Origin: Sympetrum striolatum
Lineage: Eukaryota > Arthropoda > Insecta > Odonata > Libellulidae
Length of the DNA stretch: 64,000 nt
Reading direction: 5' to 3'
NCBI GenBank assembly: GCA_947579665.1
Contig: OX388349.1
Location: forward strand, 71,924,841 to 71,988,840
Both the position numbers and the translations under genes were made by a program. This document shows, one piece after another, positions 11,554 to 25,253 of this stretch (its first letter is position 1; the number at the start of each line of letters is the position of its first letter). Below the pieces are notes generated by a model, which was not told where the DNA came from, did not search any database, and was given only the letters and a program-made list of their open reading frames with translations.

Positions 11554-11651
11554 TGGTGCATGGGAAACTTCAAGGGTATACAACTAATGAAGGCGAACAG
11601 AAATTGTATTCACTGAATCTGACGACTCAAAACCCGTAAAATTATCTCATC

Positions 11652-14600
11652 ATGGGAAAGCGCTACAATAATCAGTTACCTAATAACCTTCCACAGTTAC
11701 AAAATCTTGTGAAACGAGATCCAGCATCGTACAAAGATGAAGTACGTACAGTGTTTACAAATATTAAATTCTCTTTGAGAGACTACTTTCTAACGTAATT
11801 ATTCTTCTTTAAAGTTTATGCAGCAGTATCGTCATTTCCAATCCACTCTGGAAATTTTCCGACTAAAACCTGACAAGTTTAACAAGAGCTTGGATGAATT
11901 AGTAATGTTTTTAGCTCAGGTAATGAGATTTCTTGCATTTCAATTCAGCATAACTATCACAAAAACTATCCTCTCTGAATGTCACGATGTATTTTCTTTT
12001 AGGTATCACATTGCTACGCAGATGTTCTGAGCTCTTATCCTCAGCAATTGATGGATATCTTACAGTCACACCACACTGTATTAGATAGTGACATGCGAAT
12101 GGTAACTTTGCTCTCTAAATATATGCGAATTATTTTTCAAATCGTGCTTCTTTAGTGTGAATTCAATGAAACTAATAGTTTGCTTTATCAGTCGTTTTGC
12201 AGAGCTCTAGTTCTTCTTCGCAGCAAAGGTCTTTTGACTCCTACATCTCTGCTGTCTTTATTTTTCTCGTTGTTAAGATGCCAAGACAAAGGATTGAGAA
12301 GTTTTCTCAAGAATCACATCGTGTCAGATGTATACAATACCAATTCAAAACATAAAGATGCCAAGTTAAATTCAGTAAGTGAAATGATCATATACTTAGC
12401 CTAATTATTATTCCATCAATTTAATGTTCCTACATTTTAATCATTGTTTATAATCCTGTGCGAGCAGCTGAAAAAATTGGAATAACCTGGTTATCTCCGT
12501 TTTTTAATATTATATTCACAAAATGTAATTATTCTTGTGGTTAAGCTTCTTTGTGAAGCTTAGCTGATGTATAATTTAACCTTTTATGAATTCCGGGTAC
12601 TTTTCTAAACTTGGGAAGTTACTTAATGCTTTAATAACTCTTAAGTCAGTCATACGTTAAATCCAGCCAAAAAATCATTCCTGAAATATCTTCCATTATA
12701 TATTAAGTATCTGTAAAAATTCAAATCCACTCTCTGTGAAGTTAGATTGTTCATTAATCAAAGTCCATGGCAAGGATCTAGACATGTTCCTTAATACAGC
12801 TTATATTTAATGAATGTATTGTTCTAAACAATTTTTTTATTAATTTAATTAATGTAAGGATGGCATTTTCTCTAATAACTTAGTCTAAACAAACTGTTCT
12901 TGATCAACCATTCAATATCTGGATTCAGTATCTGTATATAGGAATTAATTTTTAAATTTTCTTTCTGCAGGCTCTTCAAAATTTTATGTTTGGGATGTTG
13001 AAGGACAGTAATGCTAAAGCAGCGAAAATGTCAGTGGTATGTAGATGTTTTCCCATTTCAAAGGATTTTCTACTTTAAACATTCTAGAAGTTTATTTTTT
13101 CAATGTTCTAAATCAAACACTTGACTGTAATTTCTTGTTTAAATTTGTGTTTTATCCATTACTTTTAATAATTTTTATGCTGACTTTTGATATCAAGGGC
13201 TACTTTTAAAAATCTACCAAATGCAAGTTGAAACATTTTGAAAATTATTAAATGGGTGGGATTAACTTAGCAAAATTCCACTTGTTTAAACAAGTGGAAT
13301 ATTGCTAAGTCATTCCCACCCATTTACTAGAATGGAGTTCCACAAAGTTAAAGCTTACCAGATTGATTTCATTTTGGAAATTGTTGAATATTAGGAGAGT
13401 TGAATTTTGGAATTGCTGCAATGAAAATGTCTTCTCTTTTCAGGATATCATGATTGAACTGTACAAGAAAAACATATGGAATGATGCAAAATCTGTAAAT
13501 GTTATATCTACTGCCCTTTTCTCTAAATTTACCAAGGTAAGCTCTATAGATCTGATACAGTTCCTTATAACCATCCACTTTCCTGTTTTCATTGTAGTGG
13601 GATGCATTAATTGTGTACTTTTGTTTGCTTTTAAAATGAGTAAATGTTGTGCCAATTTGGAATTTTACTCACAGTATCCATTGTAGATAACGTACAGTAT
13701 GGGTACCGTGGGTCTCTGGATCCTGCCCCTTGAACCACATGCCTTATTATTCTATTCAATCTGACCTTTGCTTTTATTGTTATTTATTTTAATTATTTGC
13801 CTTTCATATAATCTATTTAATTTAATACTTACATATTTATTGATATTTATAATCTGTCATTGGAATCTGGAATTCATACAAGTTTATTATAAATTAAATC
13901 TGCCTGCAATAAATATAATTGTAATAAATGATAATAATAGTATATTTATGAGCAGATGTTGCCCTTTACAAAGAACTAAAGTGTACCCAACATGGGTTCA
14001 TTCAGTGAGTAAAAAAATTCAAATACATTTAAATTTATATATGCTAATAGCCCTGAAATGCATGTGTGGTCCTATGAAACTATAAGTTTCGGAGTGCATG
14101 ATGCTTACATGCTTTTTATTGGAATTATACTTTTATCTGGTTTTACAGAATAAAAGATTATAGATTGAGATAATGGTTTTTGACATTGATGTAAATTTTG
14201 ATCAGTCTGCTACATTTACATCTATATAAATAATTATATTATGGAGGAATTTGGAATAACTGCATTTATCCATCCCTATAGGTGATGGTTGCAGCATTAA
14301 AGTTCTTCCTGGGCACCGATCCTTCTGAAAAGAATTCTGATGACAGTGATTCGGTAAGTTGTGGATTAGCATCTGGAATTTGTGTAAAATTATCATCTTT
14401 GGAATTTTGTTGCAACTCGCTATCAAACAAGATTTCTGTTTGTTACATAAAAAGTTCAAAGCCTTTTCTAGTTTTCTAGAATGTACTCACTCCTTTTTTT
14501 TAAGGATCTGTGAAATGATTTTGTTCAAGTTATAATTCATTTTTAGCTTCTATAATTAATGATTTATGGTTTATTTGCTTATACATTGGCATGTTACTAT

Positions 14601-17600
14601 ATGGTATTGGCACCTAGAATGGGAAAATGTTCCTTTAAAATCTTGTTTATTTCTTGATTTATAAGCTGGCAAATTTGTTAGGTAGGTTTTGCTGAATTAT
14701 AGTTACTTTTTTATATCAAATCAATGTAGTATACTTAAACCTTACTACTTTTATTTGTTTAAAAAATTAAAGTTATGATATGGTCATGAAAGTTTTGTTC
14801 TCAAAATTGATAATAATTATGACGTTCCACCAAATTTCTCTTAATGTGTTAATTTTTTTCATTTTAAATTATAGGATGAAGAAGATTTAGTCAAAGATGT
14901 TGTGAAATCCAACAAGGTGAACAAAAAGAGCAGGAAAAGAGATAAACAACTCAAGAAAGCAAAGCAAGTTGTTAAGGTATGCATAGCTTTATTAAGAAAA
15001 ATGAGAATCCCTATTCTTTAGAAAAATTTTCACAATATCACTAGAGATAATGAAAAATAAACTTTTTGGTCTCTAAAAAGAGTCATGCTCATCATCTCAT
15101 TTATGCTCTTCTTGTGAGAGTAGATGAAAAGAACTATTGTAATTCATTAATGAAGACTATTATTGTCATTATAATACAAATTATTGTAAAAATAATAACT
15201 GGAATCTTGGAATTTCTGGAAAAGATCTATGAAATGAAACTACCAAAATATTTGCAATTAAATGCCTCTACAAAAGCATGTAATACAATGGTCATCATAC
15301 ATGTTCATCATTAGAATTTCATTATGTTTTCAGTGAGTGGCCTGAAAATTGTGAAATAATTAACAACAATGTTATTTGTTTACTAGTATATAAATTTATT
15401 TCATAAAATGCTCTGCCCTCTCTGAAATTAACCTTAATTTCATCCAATTATCGGTGAATCAAAATTTAACATGATGATGTTGCCTTATTTTTTCTGTACT
15501 ATGTTGTTAACTGTAATTTCATTCAATTACTGATTTATATATTTTCAGAGCAAGAAGAAGAAACACAAGGCTCCTGTTTTCAACTTCTCAGCTCTTCATC
15601 TTATTCATGACCCTCAAGGTAAATTTTTCCCTTGATTTATTTTTAGTCTTCTAATCCTTTTCACCAATTCGAGGAGAATGTTTTTTTATAGAAAACAACA
15701 AAAGACTTCTACTACTTGTTGGCTCTGTCTGCTGATGTTTTTGTCTAGGAAACTGGCCATCTGAAAACTTAAAATGCCCACTGTGTTAAAGGCCTCAAAC
15801 AAAAATTGTTTTCAACTGTTGTATTATTTTATCATTTTCTGGTAATATGCATATTAGTTCATGTCATGCTTTGGGCTTTAGGATTATGCCTGTTTTATGA
15901 TTGAATCATTACCTTACTGTAATTTTCAAATGAAGTTTTTATGATTTCCACATGCTACTTCTTGAATTGATGTATTATTACTACTTTATTTTAATCTCCA
16001 TTCTAGGTCTGGCCGAAAAATTAATCCAGCAGCTGGAGAGGAAGAATGAAAGGTTTGAAGTAAAACTCATGACTTTGGACGTAATTTCCAGATTAATTGG
16101 CTTACATCAACTCTTCTTATTCAACTACTATCCATACATTCAGCGTTTCATGCAGCCTCATCAAAGAGGTATTATTGATATATATTTATATATTTTAAGC
16201 TATTGTCTATTTTGAGATATTTTTAATTTTTAAATATATAGTATCCTTAGGATATCCTTATATTATCCTTAGGATAATAGAAAAATGACATTTAAAAATT
16301 CTGCAATTAAGATCAATTTCCAGTTGTTATCTTACTTTCCATCAATTATGCAACTTTTGAGGAAATTGTATGCAGATGATGTCAAATGTTAAGGTTGTGA
16401 TTGAAATTGAATTTCAACTGTTAAATTCTAAAGCTATGTCCAAATTTAAGTTGTTGATAATAGTGTATGGGACTTAAATGATTTACTATGATTACTATGA
16501 TCATAAAGTTTAAAAAATAGTCAAATGTTGCTTCTTATAGTTTTCTCAGTTTGAAGTTTGGCTTCTTGTTTTCAGAGGTCACTAGGATACTGCAGTTTGC
16601 AGCACAATCATCTCATGAACTTGTTCCCCCTGATGTAAGTTAAATATCTTTGTGATTGCCTTTGACTTCTTGATAGTAAAGATGTTGTTTAAATTTCCAA
16701 GAAAAAAATTGAAATATATAAAACTTAATTTTTAGATAATAGAACCAGTTATCAAAACGTTGGTGGATAACTTTGTAACTGAAAGGAATTCTTCTGATGT
16801 TATAGCTGTTGGGTAAGATATCTTCTAATACACCTTAAAAATGTTCCATAAACATCTTATTCAGTTTTAAATGAAGTAATTTTTCCTTTTCAGATTGAAT
16901 GCTGTGCGAGAAATATGCATGAGGTGTCCTTTGGCAATGCCTTCATATCTTTTGCAGGATCTTGTTTTGTTTAGAAACTACAGAGAACGAAGTGTTGCAA
17001 TGGCAGCACGTTCATTAATTTCTCTTTATCGTGTTGCAAATCCTGATCTCTTGAGAAAGAAAGATAGAGTAAGTAGCCTATTTGTGAATTATTGTCTAAT
17101 ATTTATCTATAGTTACAGACCAACATTCTTGAATAAAAACTATCCTTCTAAATTTTTCTGGTAAACCTTCAAGTAAATATAAAATATGTGAAGACTAGTG
17201 AAGGGATGAAGCAAACTTAGAAATCTTGTTTTTAGAGAAAAATAATGTTATGAATCTTAATCAATAAACAAAATGGATACCATTTGCAGTAGACAACCAT
17301 CATAGTCATGCGAATATTAAGCTTGTAGAAATTTCAATGTATTTCTAATCTAAATCTAATGTAATTCTAATGTATATGCGAATACAAATCTTCCATCTTA
17401 GGGTCGACCCACCGAAGCAAGCATAGAATTGAAGGTAAAGCAGTATGGTGAAATGGATGCCAAAGATTACATACCAGGAGCTGAGGTGCTGTTGAAAGAA
17501 CCAAAGCAGAAAGAAGAAGAGTGCGAAGAGGAAGGCAGTAGTGAGGGAGAATGGGAAGATGTCTCCCATGCGTCAGATAAGGGTGGCAGTGATGAGGAAC

Positions 17601-19771
17601 TGGAAATTGACACTGACAGTGAAGAAGGAAGTGGAAGTGAAAGTGGGGATGAGGAAGAAGAAGAAGAGGAGGAGGATGAGTCAGGAGAAGAAGAATGTGA
17701 AGACGAAGATGAGTCAGAAGATGAAGAAGTAAAAGATGATAGTTTGATAGAAAAAGACGTGGAAAATTCCAATGATGGTGGCAAGTCATCAAAAAAGAGC
17801 TCTAAAAGTTCTGCAGGGAAGGAGAAGAACAAAGGAGAGAAAGTTGTGGCAGCGAAAGAAGTGAGTGTTGCTAGATTCCTCACGGATGCTGACTTTAAAC
17901 GCATTGAATTGGCGCAGCTCAAGAAGGAAGTAACTGCAGCCAGGAAAGGAAAGAAAAGAAGTATTTCCTCAATACAAGCAGAGGATGCCAAAAAAGACAG
18001 GTGGGTGAATTCATTCTTTTACCTTTATATATTTATCATAATCTCTTACTTTCAAGAGTAACAGGATTTTTCATTATGAGCAGGAACTTTGTTGTGCAGT
18101 TTATTTTTATCTTATTTACAATGATGATGAATGTGAGCATTTCACCTTGCCTGAAATTTTCAAACTGTATTTTGATTAAGGCTCTAGATAAAATTTAATT
18201 TCATCTGTAAAAAATTGTTGTTATTAGATTATTAAGAAGTGGATGCATTGAGTGCTCTCAAAAAGTGAGGTGCCTTGTGTTGTTTTCTCGAAATATCAGG
18301 GAATGAGAAGAGGAACACCAACAAAAACGGCCATTGGAGATTTTAAACCTCTATTATATTGTGCTTGTTAAATTAAATTTCTCTTAGAATTTTTGATTGA
18401 TATGATCATCACTCTCTTGCAGACCTGAGCTGGTTTCTCTTGGAGATATAGAGAATATCTACAAAAAGAAGAAACATGACAAGGAATCTAGGCTAGAAAC
18501 TGTGAGGGTGAGTATTTGGCTTTTGGGGTAGTTTTCAGTTTTTTCATATAAGAAATCATTCAGGAGGAACGTGTGCAATTTATGCACAGACAGCAATCAT
18601 TTAATTTGTTAATTTTATAAAATGCGAAAACCCTCTGTGAGACAACAAAGATCCTATTGAACAGGATTTGAAATAAAGCTGATGATTCCCTAATCAATTC
18701 TGCTTTTTGAGCCCACTGCAAGACCTTTATTTGGAGCTTCCCAAATTTTAAACTACTAATAACTGTCTGTCAAATAAACTGTCAAATGTTGGCTCAATTT
18801 AAAAAATAATGGAAATTGCTAGGATAATGAAATTTTATATTTATAAACTATGTATTGATATGTTATCATGCGCAAAGTTTCACGTTGATTATATCATTTC
18901 TTCTTGAAATATAAAAAGCCAAAGTTTTAATTTTTTTTCGATCCGCAATTTTTTGGGCCAGTTTTGCACAGAATTTTCTGCAAGGAGGTCGCTCTTACAG
19001 TTATTATTATTATTTTGTTTAATAGAGCGCAAAAAGTTGTTCAAGATAGCCAAAGATTGTTTATTTCATTAAACAATTCTCTGAGATACTATGCCTCAAA
19101 GTTACTGAAAACGCACAGTCATATTGAAGAAGGTAGCGACACGGGGTCAAATAAACTGCTATATCTCAGCAAGTATACCATCAACTAAAGTAAAACTTTA
19201 TAAATGTTCATAAGAGATATGTGTAAATGTTCATACAAAATTTCATCGAAATCCGTGATGGTCGAGCGGGGACAACTAGACCACTTGGTATGGAATGGCC
19301 CATATACAAACAATGAAATTCAATGAAAGCTACCCTATATGTTCATTCAATTTATCGTCAGTGCATGAAGAAAAATCCTTATGTAATGAATTATTTCTTT
19401 TTTAGAAAGGGCAAGAGGAAAGAATCAAATTTGGTTTCCAGGACAGAAGAAAAAACCCCTTTTCAAGTAAGACGAATCAAGAGAAAGTAAAGAAGAAGAA
19501 CTTTATGATGATGAAACATAAAGTATTCAAGAAGCAGAAAAGATCATTCAAAGAGAAACAAGTGAGTAGCTTTACCTTCATTTTTTTTCATAATATATTT
19601 CTTATTAGATAACACCATTTATTTATAATTTTGCTTTGAAATCAGCTTAAGAGGAATTTGTTCTTTTAACAATAAAATAGTAATTTTAATTTTATCTCAC
19701 AATTTTGATTTGAATTCTGCTTTCAGATGGCTCTGAGAAATCACCTCCTGAAGAAGCACAGGATGAAATGA
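11652..19771 (+). CDS. SDAD1: SDA1 homologue, 60S ribosome biogenesis factor (17 exons, 745 aa)
   Basis: Known role: SDA1 family proteins are nucleolar factors needed for maturation and export of pre-60S ribosomal subunits. Exons by my reading: 11652-11741, 11815-11919, 12003-12101, 12192-12374, 12971-13036, 13444-13536, 14282-14353, 14875-14976, 15549-15618, 16007-16168, 16576-16634, 16736-16812, 16894-17068, 17402-18000, 18423-18507, 19406-19561, 19727-19771. Every intron is GT-AG and the sum is 2,238 bp, in frame throughout. Family hallmarks seen: YRRN-like [75 protein letters not shown], and a basic tail [12 protein letters not shown] ending HRMK. Exon 14 (about residues 452-651) carries a Glu/Asp/Ser-rich stretch. 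It is somewhat longer than vertebrate SDAD1 (about 687 aa), mostly in that acidic region. The start [10 protein letters not shown] fits the family N-terminus. A hAT element ends 113 bp upstream of the ATG. Confidence 0.96.
13250..13325. repeat. 76-bp hairpin (mini-MITE) in SDAD1 intron 5
   Basis: Left arm AAATGGGTGGGATTAACTTA onward and right arm ending GTCATTCCCACCCATTT are reverse complements over about 38 bp per arm with a few mismatches, meeting at GTTTAAAC. No loop remains. It could be a tiny hairpin-type MITE. Confidence 0.7.
18890..19320. repeat. Probable interspersed repeat in SDAD1 intron 15
   Basis: GC composition and phrases such as TTTCATCGAAATCCGTGATG followed by GTCGAGCGGGGACAACTAGA differ from the surrounding AT-rich intron and look like the tail of an interspersed repeat. 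A 74-codon open frame here has no protein similarity I recognise. Class unknown. Confidence 0.3.
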
Positions 19772-19799
19772 ATTTGTATCATACTTTTTATGTACTGTA

Positions 19800-19805
19800 A
19801 ATAAA
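19800..19805 (+). terminator. AATAAA polyadenylation signal of SDAD1
   Basis: A canonical AATAAA lies 29 bp after the SDAD1 stop codon, implying a very short 3' UTR. It is the first such hexamer downstream of the stop. Confidence 0.6.
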
Positions 19806-22737
19806 ATTTTAAAGAATTCTTTCTTTAAAACTTTGTTTTAAATTTGTGAATTTGAGTACAAGTTTTTTAAATACGTATGGTATTTTCAATCTCTCTTCAA
19901 CTTATACAGTTATTCTTAAAAGATTTAAAACTATTACACTCCTTTGTATAGTATACAAAGTTGCTTTGAGAAGACTATGGTGATTACTGTCTGATAGTGT
20001 AAAAAACATTTTCTTGTCACCAGTACAAGAGAGCTCAGCCTACCTCACCTCCATGTTCTCCCACTATTGCTGTCTTTTCCCCTCATTCTCATTTGCCAAG
20101 TCTAAACTTATTATGTAGCAATGTGCACCATGAAGATATGCTATTGGTGGGCCCAATGAAAGTTTTGAAAGTCAAATTCATGTAATTATGGGTAGAATTT
20201 GCATGTAAATGCATTACTTTTGTTAAATTCAAACAAAAGATAAAAACACTAGAAGAAAACAATAAGAATCGAGAGTACTTTATGCGTAATATAGGTATTT
20301 TAAAATCAATGAATTACATAAGACAAAGATACTTTGATGTTGATTTGGTTGGCTTCATAAAATATAACAAACTCGGCTTATGACAGTTTTTTATCTCAGA
20401 ATTTCTTCATGTCAATTTTATCATCTTTTTAATCAAGTTAACAATTTTTTAAACCTTACTTTGAAGTTGCCGTTCACTCTTCATTAGTCTACAATTTAAA
20501 TTTTTGTTGGCCTTTGTTTGAGTGTATAGAGCTCTCGCTATGTTTGCAATTGTTATCTGCTTTTCTAGAGGAACAGAGTCTGAAAACTTGGGTTTTTCAG
20601 TAATATTTTGGAGATGTATAACATTAACTCCTAACTATCAGAATTGACATTGTCAGACTTCCAAAACAAATCACTTGGAAAAATTGACTACTTCTTCTAT
20701 CACACAAAGTATCAGTTTCTGTTGTTGTTTCTGTCTAGTTTTTTTAAATGGAAAGTAATGAGTGTCTTTCAATAGAAGAAAATGGAGAACTGTCTGACTG
20801 CATTTATTTATATGACATTGCACCATAGGTTACCCCTGCCTTGCAAATCCATATTCCTTGCTAACCCTTGGACAGCAGGGTTACATAGTACCAATCCAGA
20901 TTTCCTTTCTTATGGTTACAGTAGAAGACTGTTATCACGAGAGCTGACAAAAATTGGAAAAGTACTTGCTATAAAGAACACTCATAGCCGATCTTTAATA
21001 CTAAATATCCATCCTCATAAATTGAAGGGCAGCGAGTGCTCCAGAATGGAACTATACGGTTTTTAATTCCTGCACAAATGCTTCAGAATGTGTAAAAAAG
21101 TACGTTTGCATCAAAAATATTATTTCCATGATTCATGAACCATAACCTATGTTCTCCACCACCTCAAGTCTAATGATCCACTGACGAAAGAACAATGTTT
21201 ATTGTGTGAAAAAGATACCTGTCTAATTCACATGTAATTTCTTTTTCTTGAGATATTTTTCATTAACACGCTTCATAAGCAATGATTGTGTTGCAAGGGA
21301 GGGCAAGAGGTTACCCTGGGAATCCAAATCAACGCTGCTTTTATCTCCTATATTCCCGCCCATCCTGGATCAGACGATTTGTTGCCACATTTCTCATGAA
21401 AAAAAATCCCCCCAATATTATGGGAACTCGATTAAAAATTCTGGCAGTGACTAGAGGGGTCATAGTGGAAAAGAAACAAAAGACAAGGGGTTAAGAAGTA
21501 CAGAGGGATAAAGGGGAGAGTGATACTCATGAGAAGTTTCCAATCAAACCTCCCTGAAGTATTTTTGCCCAGGAAGGGTGAGACGACTTGTGGAAGGTAA
21601 ATGCATGAATTAGGAGATGATAATTTTTTCATTTAATTTTTTTCTGCTCTTTGAAGAGATATGGTGCCTGAGATTACTGAACTTTGTCTCTCACATCAAT
21701 TGATGATTCTGAGATATGCCTCCTTAAGACAAATATAGAAATGTGGCAGTCGATATTCCTGTTACTTCAGAAATAAACACTCTTTATAATGAACATTAAC
21801 TCCCTATCCTTTATCCCCTGAGTTGGTCAACAACCAAAAAATTTCTCCCTATAAAGCAACTCTTGTTATATGCTGTTCTCGTTATAACAGACTTATGCTG
21901 TATTTCTAATTTTTAATGCTTACTCTTGTCTGAATGCTGAAGGTAGTAAACCAATGTAAATATATATTCACAAGTACGTGGTGCAAAGATTTGACAGTCC
22001 TATGTGAGAGGTAAAGTGATGAGTACACAATCAAGCAAATGTAAGAAAATCAAAAGAACAAAAAGCAAAGGCTGGCAACCGCTTAGAGGTGAGTATTTCA
22101 TTGGACTGTATAAATTAAAGGAATAAGCATTATTGGTGGTAAATTTTCTACATGGTGGGGATGAGAGAAAATTTATTTGCCTTGTTTTCTAAAAAAAAGA
22201 AAAATAGGTTGAAATATGGTACATTCAGTACTTGGGTTGCATCTGCTAGCATGGTACGGCCTCCAAGGATGGCTTGGAGAAACTAAGAATGCAATCACTT
22301 CAAGAATTTTCTTGATAATCCCCTTTTACATTTGATAGCTTGAGATTGGAGATGGGTATTTAACTGCATCCTCCATCCACTTTCCCACTATCAGTCAAAC
22401 AGTATTAAGTCTAGCTTCATTCAATACATAATCTGTTTTGTTTCCATTTTCAATGTTTTCTTCTAAAAAGATAATTTCTTTGTATGGTATGTACTTTATA
22501 TACACACAAATACATATCGGTGTCCTGTTTCACTTTCATGAGTCTAGGAATTAACTAAGCGTCTCCATTGTGGTCTGTTGTTCTATAACTCTTGCCTCAC
22601 AATGTCATCCCAGGAATATCCTATTTTCTCAATATCTACCTTCACTTTGTCCACGCTTATTCTTCTTGGTCTTTTACTTTCTTTTCATCTTCTTATCACC
22701 TTATATACTTAATTGGGGCTCCCAGTCATGTGGACAG

Positions 22738-22822
22738 CGTGTTAGCCTTTGCTGAAAGCGGTCCCGGTGGGAGCCAATGTGCGAAATGACCATATGTCGA
22801 AGCACTTTTAACAGTACTGCTA
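22738..22822. repeat. Short interspersed repeat, copy 1
   Basis: CGGTCCCGGTGGGAGCCAAT, GTGCGAAATG and GAAGCACTTTTAACAGTACT align with 53,630-53,694 (TCTCCCGGTTGGAGCC, GTGCGAAAAATG, GAAGCACTTTTAACAGTACT). The two copies share the same 3' end, like a LINE/SINE tail. Confidence 0.55.
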
Positions 22823-22829
22823 CTACTTA

Positions 22830-22859
22830 ATACTTAGTAATATATATATTACTAAGTAT
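22830..22859. repeat. 30-nt perfect palindrome
   Basis: ATACTTAGTAATATA is followed directly by its reverse complement. It lies immediately after the SINE-like repeat. Confidence 0.8.
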
Positions 22860-24031
22860 AGGGTGTATAACAATATATTGTTCATAAAGTGGCCAATTAC
22901 AAAAACTGATGAATGAAGAAATATGATTTCTCAGCTAATATTTATAAAACAAAATTTAATAGGAGGTCAATAATAATATAAAAATAAATAGCCTAAACTT
23001 TAAGAAGTAAGAAAATGGAAAAAAGATTTATAAAAATAATTACCTCCTGATGATTAGTTTTTGCTAGTAATGATAAGCAGTATTCTTGCTTATCATACCA
23101 TAAAAATTGAACATAAATTCTTCTATGCTTTTCATTTTTCCTTTACTTCAACATTATATGCCACCTAATATATTACTCTAAGACCTGTCGTAGACAGAAG
23201 AAATAACCATACCCAAGTGGCATCAGTCTCTTCATAAATGTACTTCTTGAAGTCCTCCCTGAACCTCTCTAAATAATCTCTTTCAGTTGAAGAAAGTTGA
23301 AAACGATGATCTGAGGAAAAGATAGGCTAGTGACAGAGATGCATATGCAAAAACAATATTTGGATTGATGAAGGAAAATTCCCCCTTAAATTATATGTAT
23401 GGGCCTGCAGAAAAAAACGATAAATTCAGTAATAATTCACTGAGATTTACCATTATTCAAGTTCATTTTATAGTAACGAATAATTTCAGATGGAAGCATA
23501 TTTGTGCTGTTTTGCCATGTACCTGGTCAAGTTAATATGTATTTAGCAGGTAATCAGATGTTTGCTTATCTATATTTAAAGTTTCCACATTGGCAAGAAT
23601 TATTAGATATTTAATCGTTAAAATTATTTATTGTACATATTTGGGAAATTTGGATGTTTTGAATGAGAAGATAAGCACACAAATGAGCATTGATCAGCTT
23701 ATTTTGAAGTATATCGCAAAAAAATGTTTCAGGAGATGAGACAAATTCAAAATCAAAACCTAAAAACCGTGTTTAAAACTGAGTAAATATGGTAATATAT
23801 GTTTATAACAGGCAGTGTGAATTTCAGGTCTAAAATTTCAGAAAAAAATGTTATATGCTTATAAATATGGTACTTAATGTGAGAGACTTCAGGCAGTGTC
23901 TAGCATGCACAATAAAGTTAGATGATCTACTTACTAAATCAAGTTTCCCTCAGTCCAGGAAGAGGTTTCCACATCACAGTACCTTCGTTTACTACATTAT
24001 GATTCATTTATTGCCTATTATCCTAATTGCC

Positions 24032-24067
24032 ACTAATGCATTCTTACTTATGTAAGAATGCATTAGT
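24032..24067. repeat. Perfect 16-bp inverted repeat with 4-nt loop
   Basis: ACTAATGCATTCTTAC, TTAT, GTAAGAATGCATTAGT. Intergenic; no adjacent gene to assign. Confidence 0.8.
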
Positions 24068-25253
24068 TATTATCTTTTGTTCACTGTTTTCATTGGTCTA
24101 TTTTTTAATTGTTATGGTATCATTATGGCCTCAGGGTATAATCATTTATAGTTTGGATGTATTAGATAATTTCTTAGTAAAGTAAATCGAGTAAATCATA
24201 ACACAAAATCTTTAGAAAAATATGCAAATTTATTTTCAGGTAAAAGGAAATGATGAATTTTTCATCCATCAAAACATGTCTACAAAATCATCACTTAACA
24301 TATCAGTGAGGCTCTTGCTAAGCCTGGGTAAAATCATGCTTCAAGTTTGTTAAAATTAAACCATTTCATTCTAACAGCGATAATTGACTAGATTCTTTGA
24401 AAACCATTTAAAAACAAAAACTTTAAATAATAGTTCTGTAATGGTAGCTACATAGAAATAATACTTGACTAAAGTGGGACCTATAAAAAATTTTGTTACT
24501 TGAAACTTAAATTGAGTAAAGATGACACATCAAAGTAATCCATTAACTCAACAGACTCACAAAAATTTTGTGCTTAAAAAAATTTGCTTTTTATATCTAA
24601 CCTCATAGCATGTTGACCAAAATATCAACAGCCAAAGAAAGAAAGACGGTGTAACTTAAATGATGACTTTTCTTCTTTCAATTAAGAAGGAACTGCCTTA
24701 ATTTTTTACTTTGAAAAATGCTACGCCATTCCTTATGATTATAAATTACTTATTGTCCATTTAATCAGTGCAAATTCATAGAGGGTATATGGTTGTTCCA
24801 GTGTAACAGTAAGTCTCAACACCAAAAGACAAATGTTTATAATATCATATTTGCAAAAGACAATTTTTGAGTTTTCCAAATATTTTTATAAATATTTCAG
24901 CACAAAAAGCTTATCTAACCTCATCACTAAAACCACATCACTCTTGCTCACCCTTTTTAAGGAAAACTGAAAGACCTCTTTCAGGAAAATTAGGTTGAAA
25001 GGCAAAAGGACATCCTCAATCACAGCGAGGTATAAACTTTCCAACATTTTCTTTACCACATCAGCAGCAACTTTGAGAAGAATTCATTCCCAGGTCCTTA
25101 AGAAAAACATGCCAAAAAAATCTTTGTAATGCAAAGGACAACATGAACCTTCTTTTCAACCTTAGGAAAAAATCAAGAAAATGTACAGCTATTCACAATA
25201 AATTGCTACAACTACTGACGTTGTTTCTTGGCTCTTGTTATATATGAGATGCT

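Larger units (their letters stand above)
19806..25253. other. Intergenic region between convergent SDAD1 and PDPR, no gene seen
   Basis: AT-rich, with only short frames (up to 94 codons near 20,782-21,066, and overlapping frames at 21,248-21,494) that show no recognised motif or convincing splice partners. It contains a SINE-like segment (22,738-22,822) and two perfect inverted repeats (22,830-22,859; 24,032-24,067). The 3' UTRs of both genes must end in it. Confidence 0.5.

Noticed and set aside
17467..17991. 174-codon antisense frame rich in Ser, opposite SDAD1 exon 14
   Set aside because: It is the reverse reading of the Glu/Asp/Ser-rich coding exon, whose codons leave the antisense frame open.
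20782..21494. Group of short plus-strand frames (94, 68 and 70 codons) between SDAD1 and PDPR
   Set aside because: No conserved motif, signal peptide or consistent splice pair was found.
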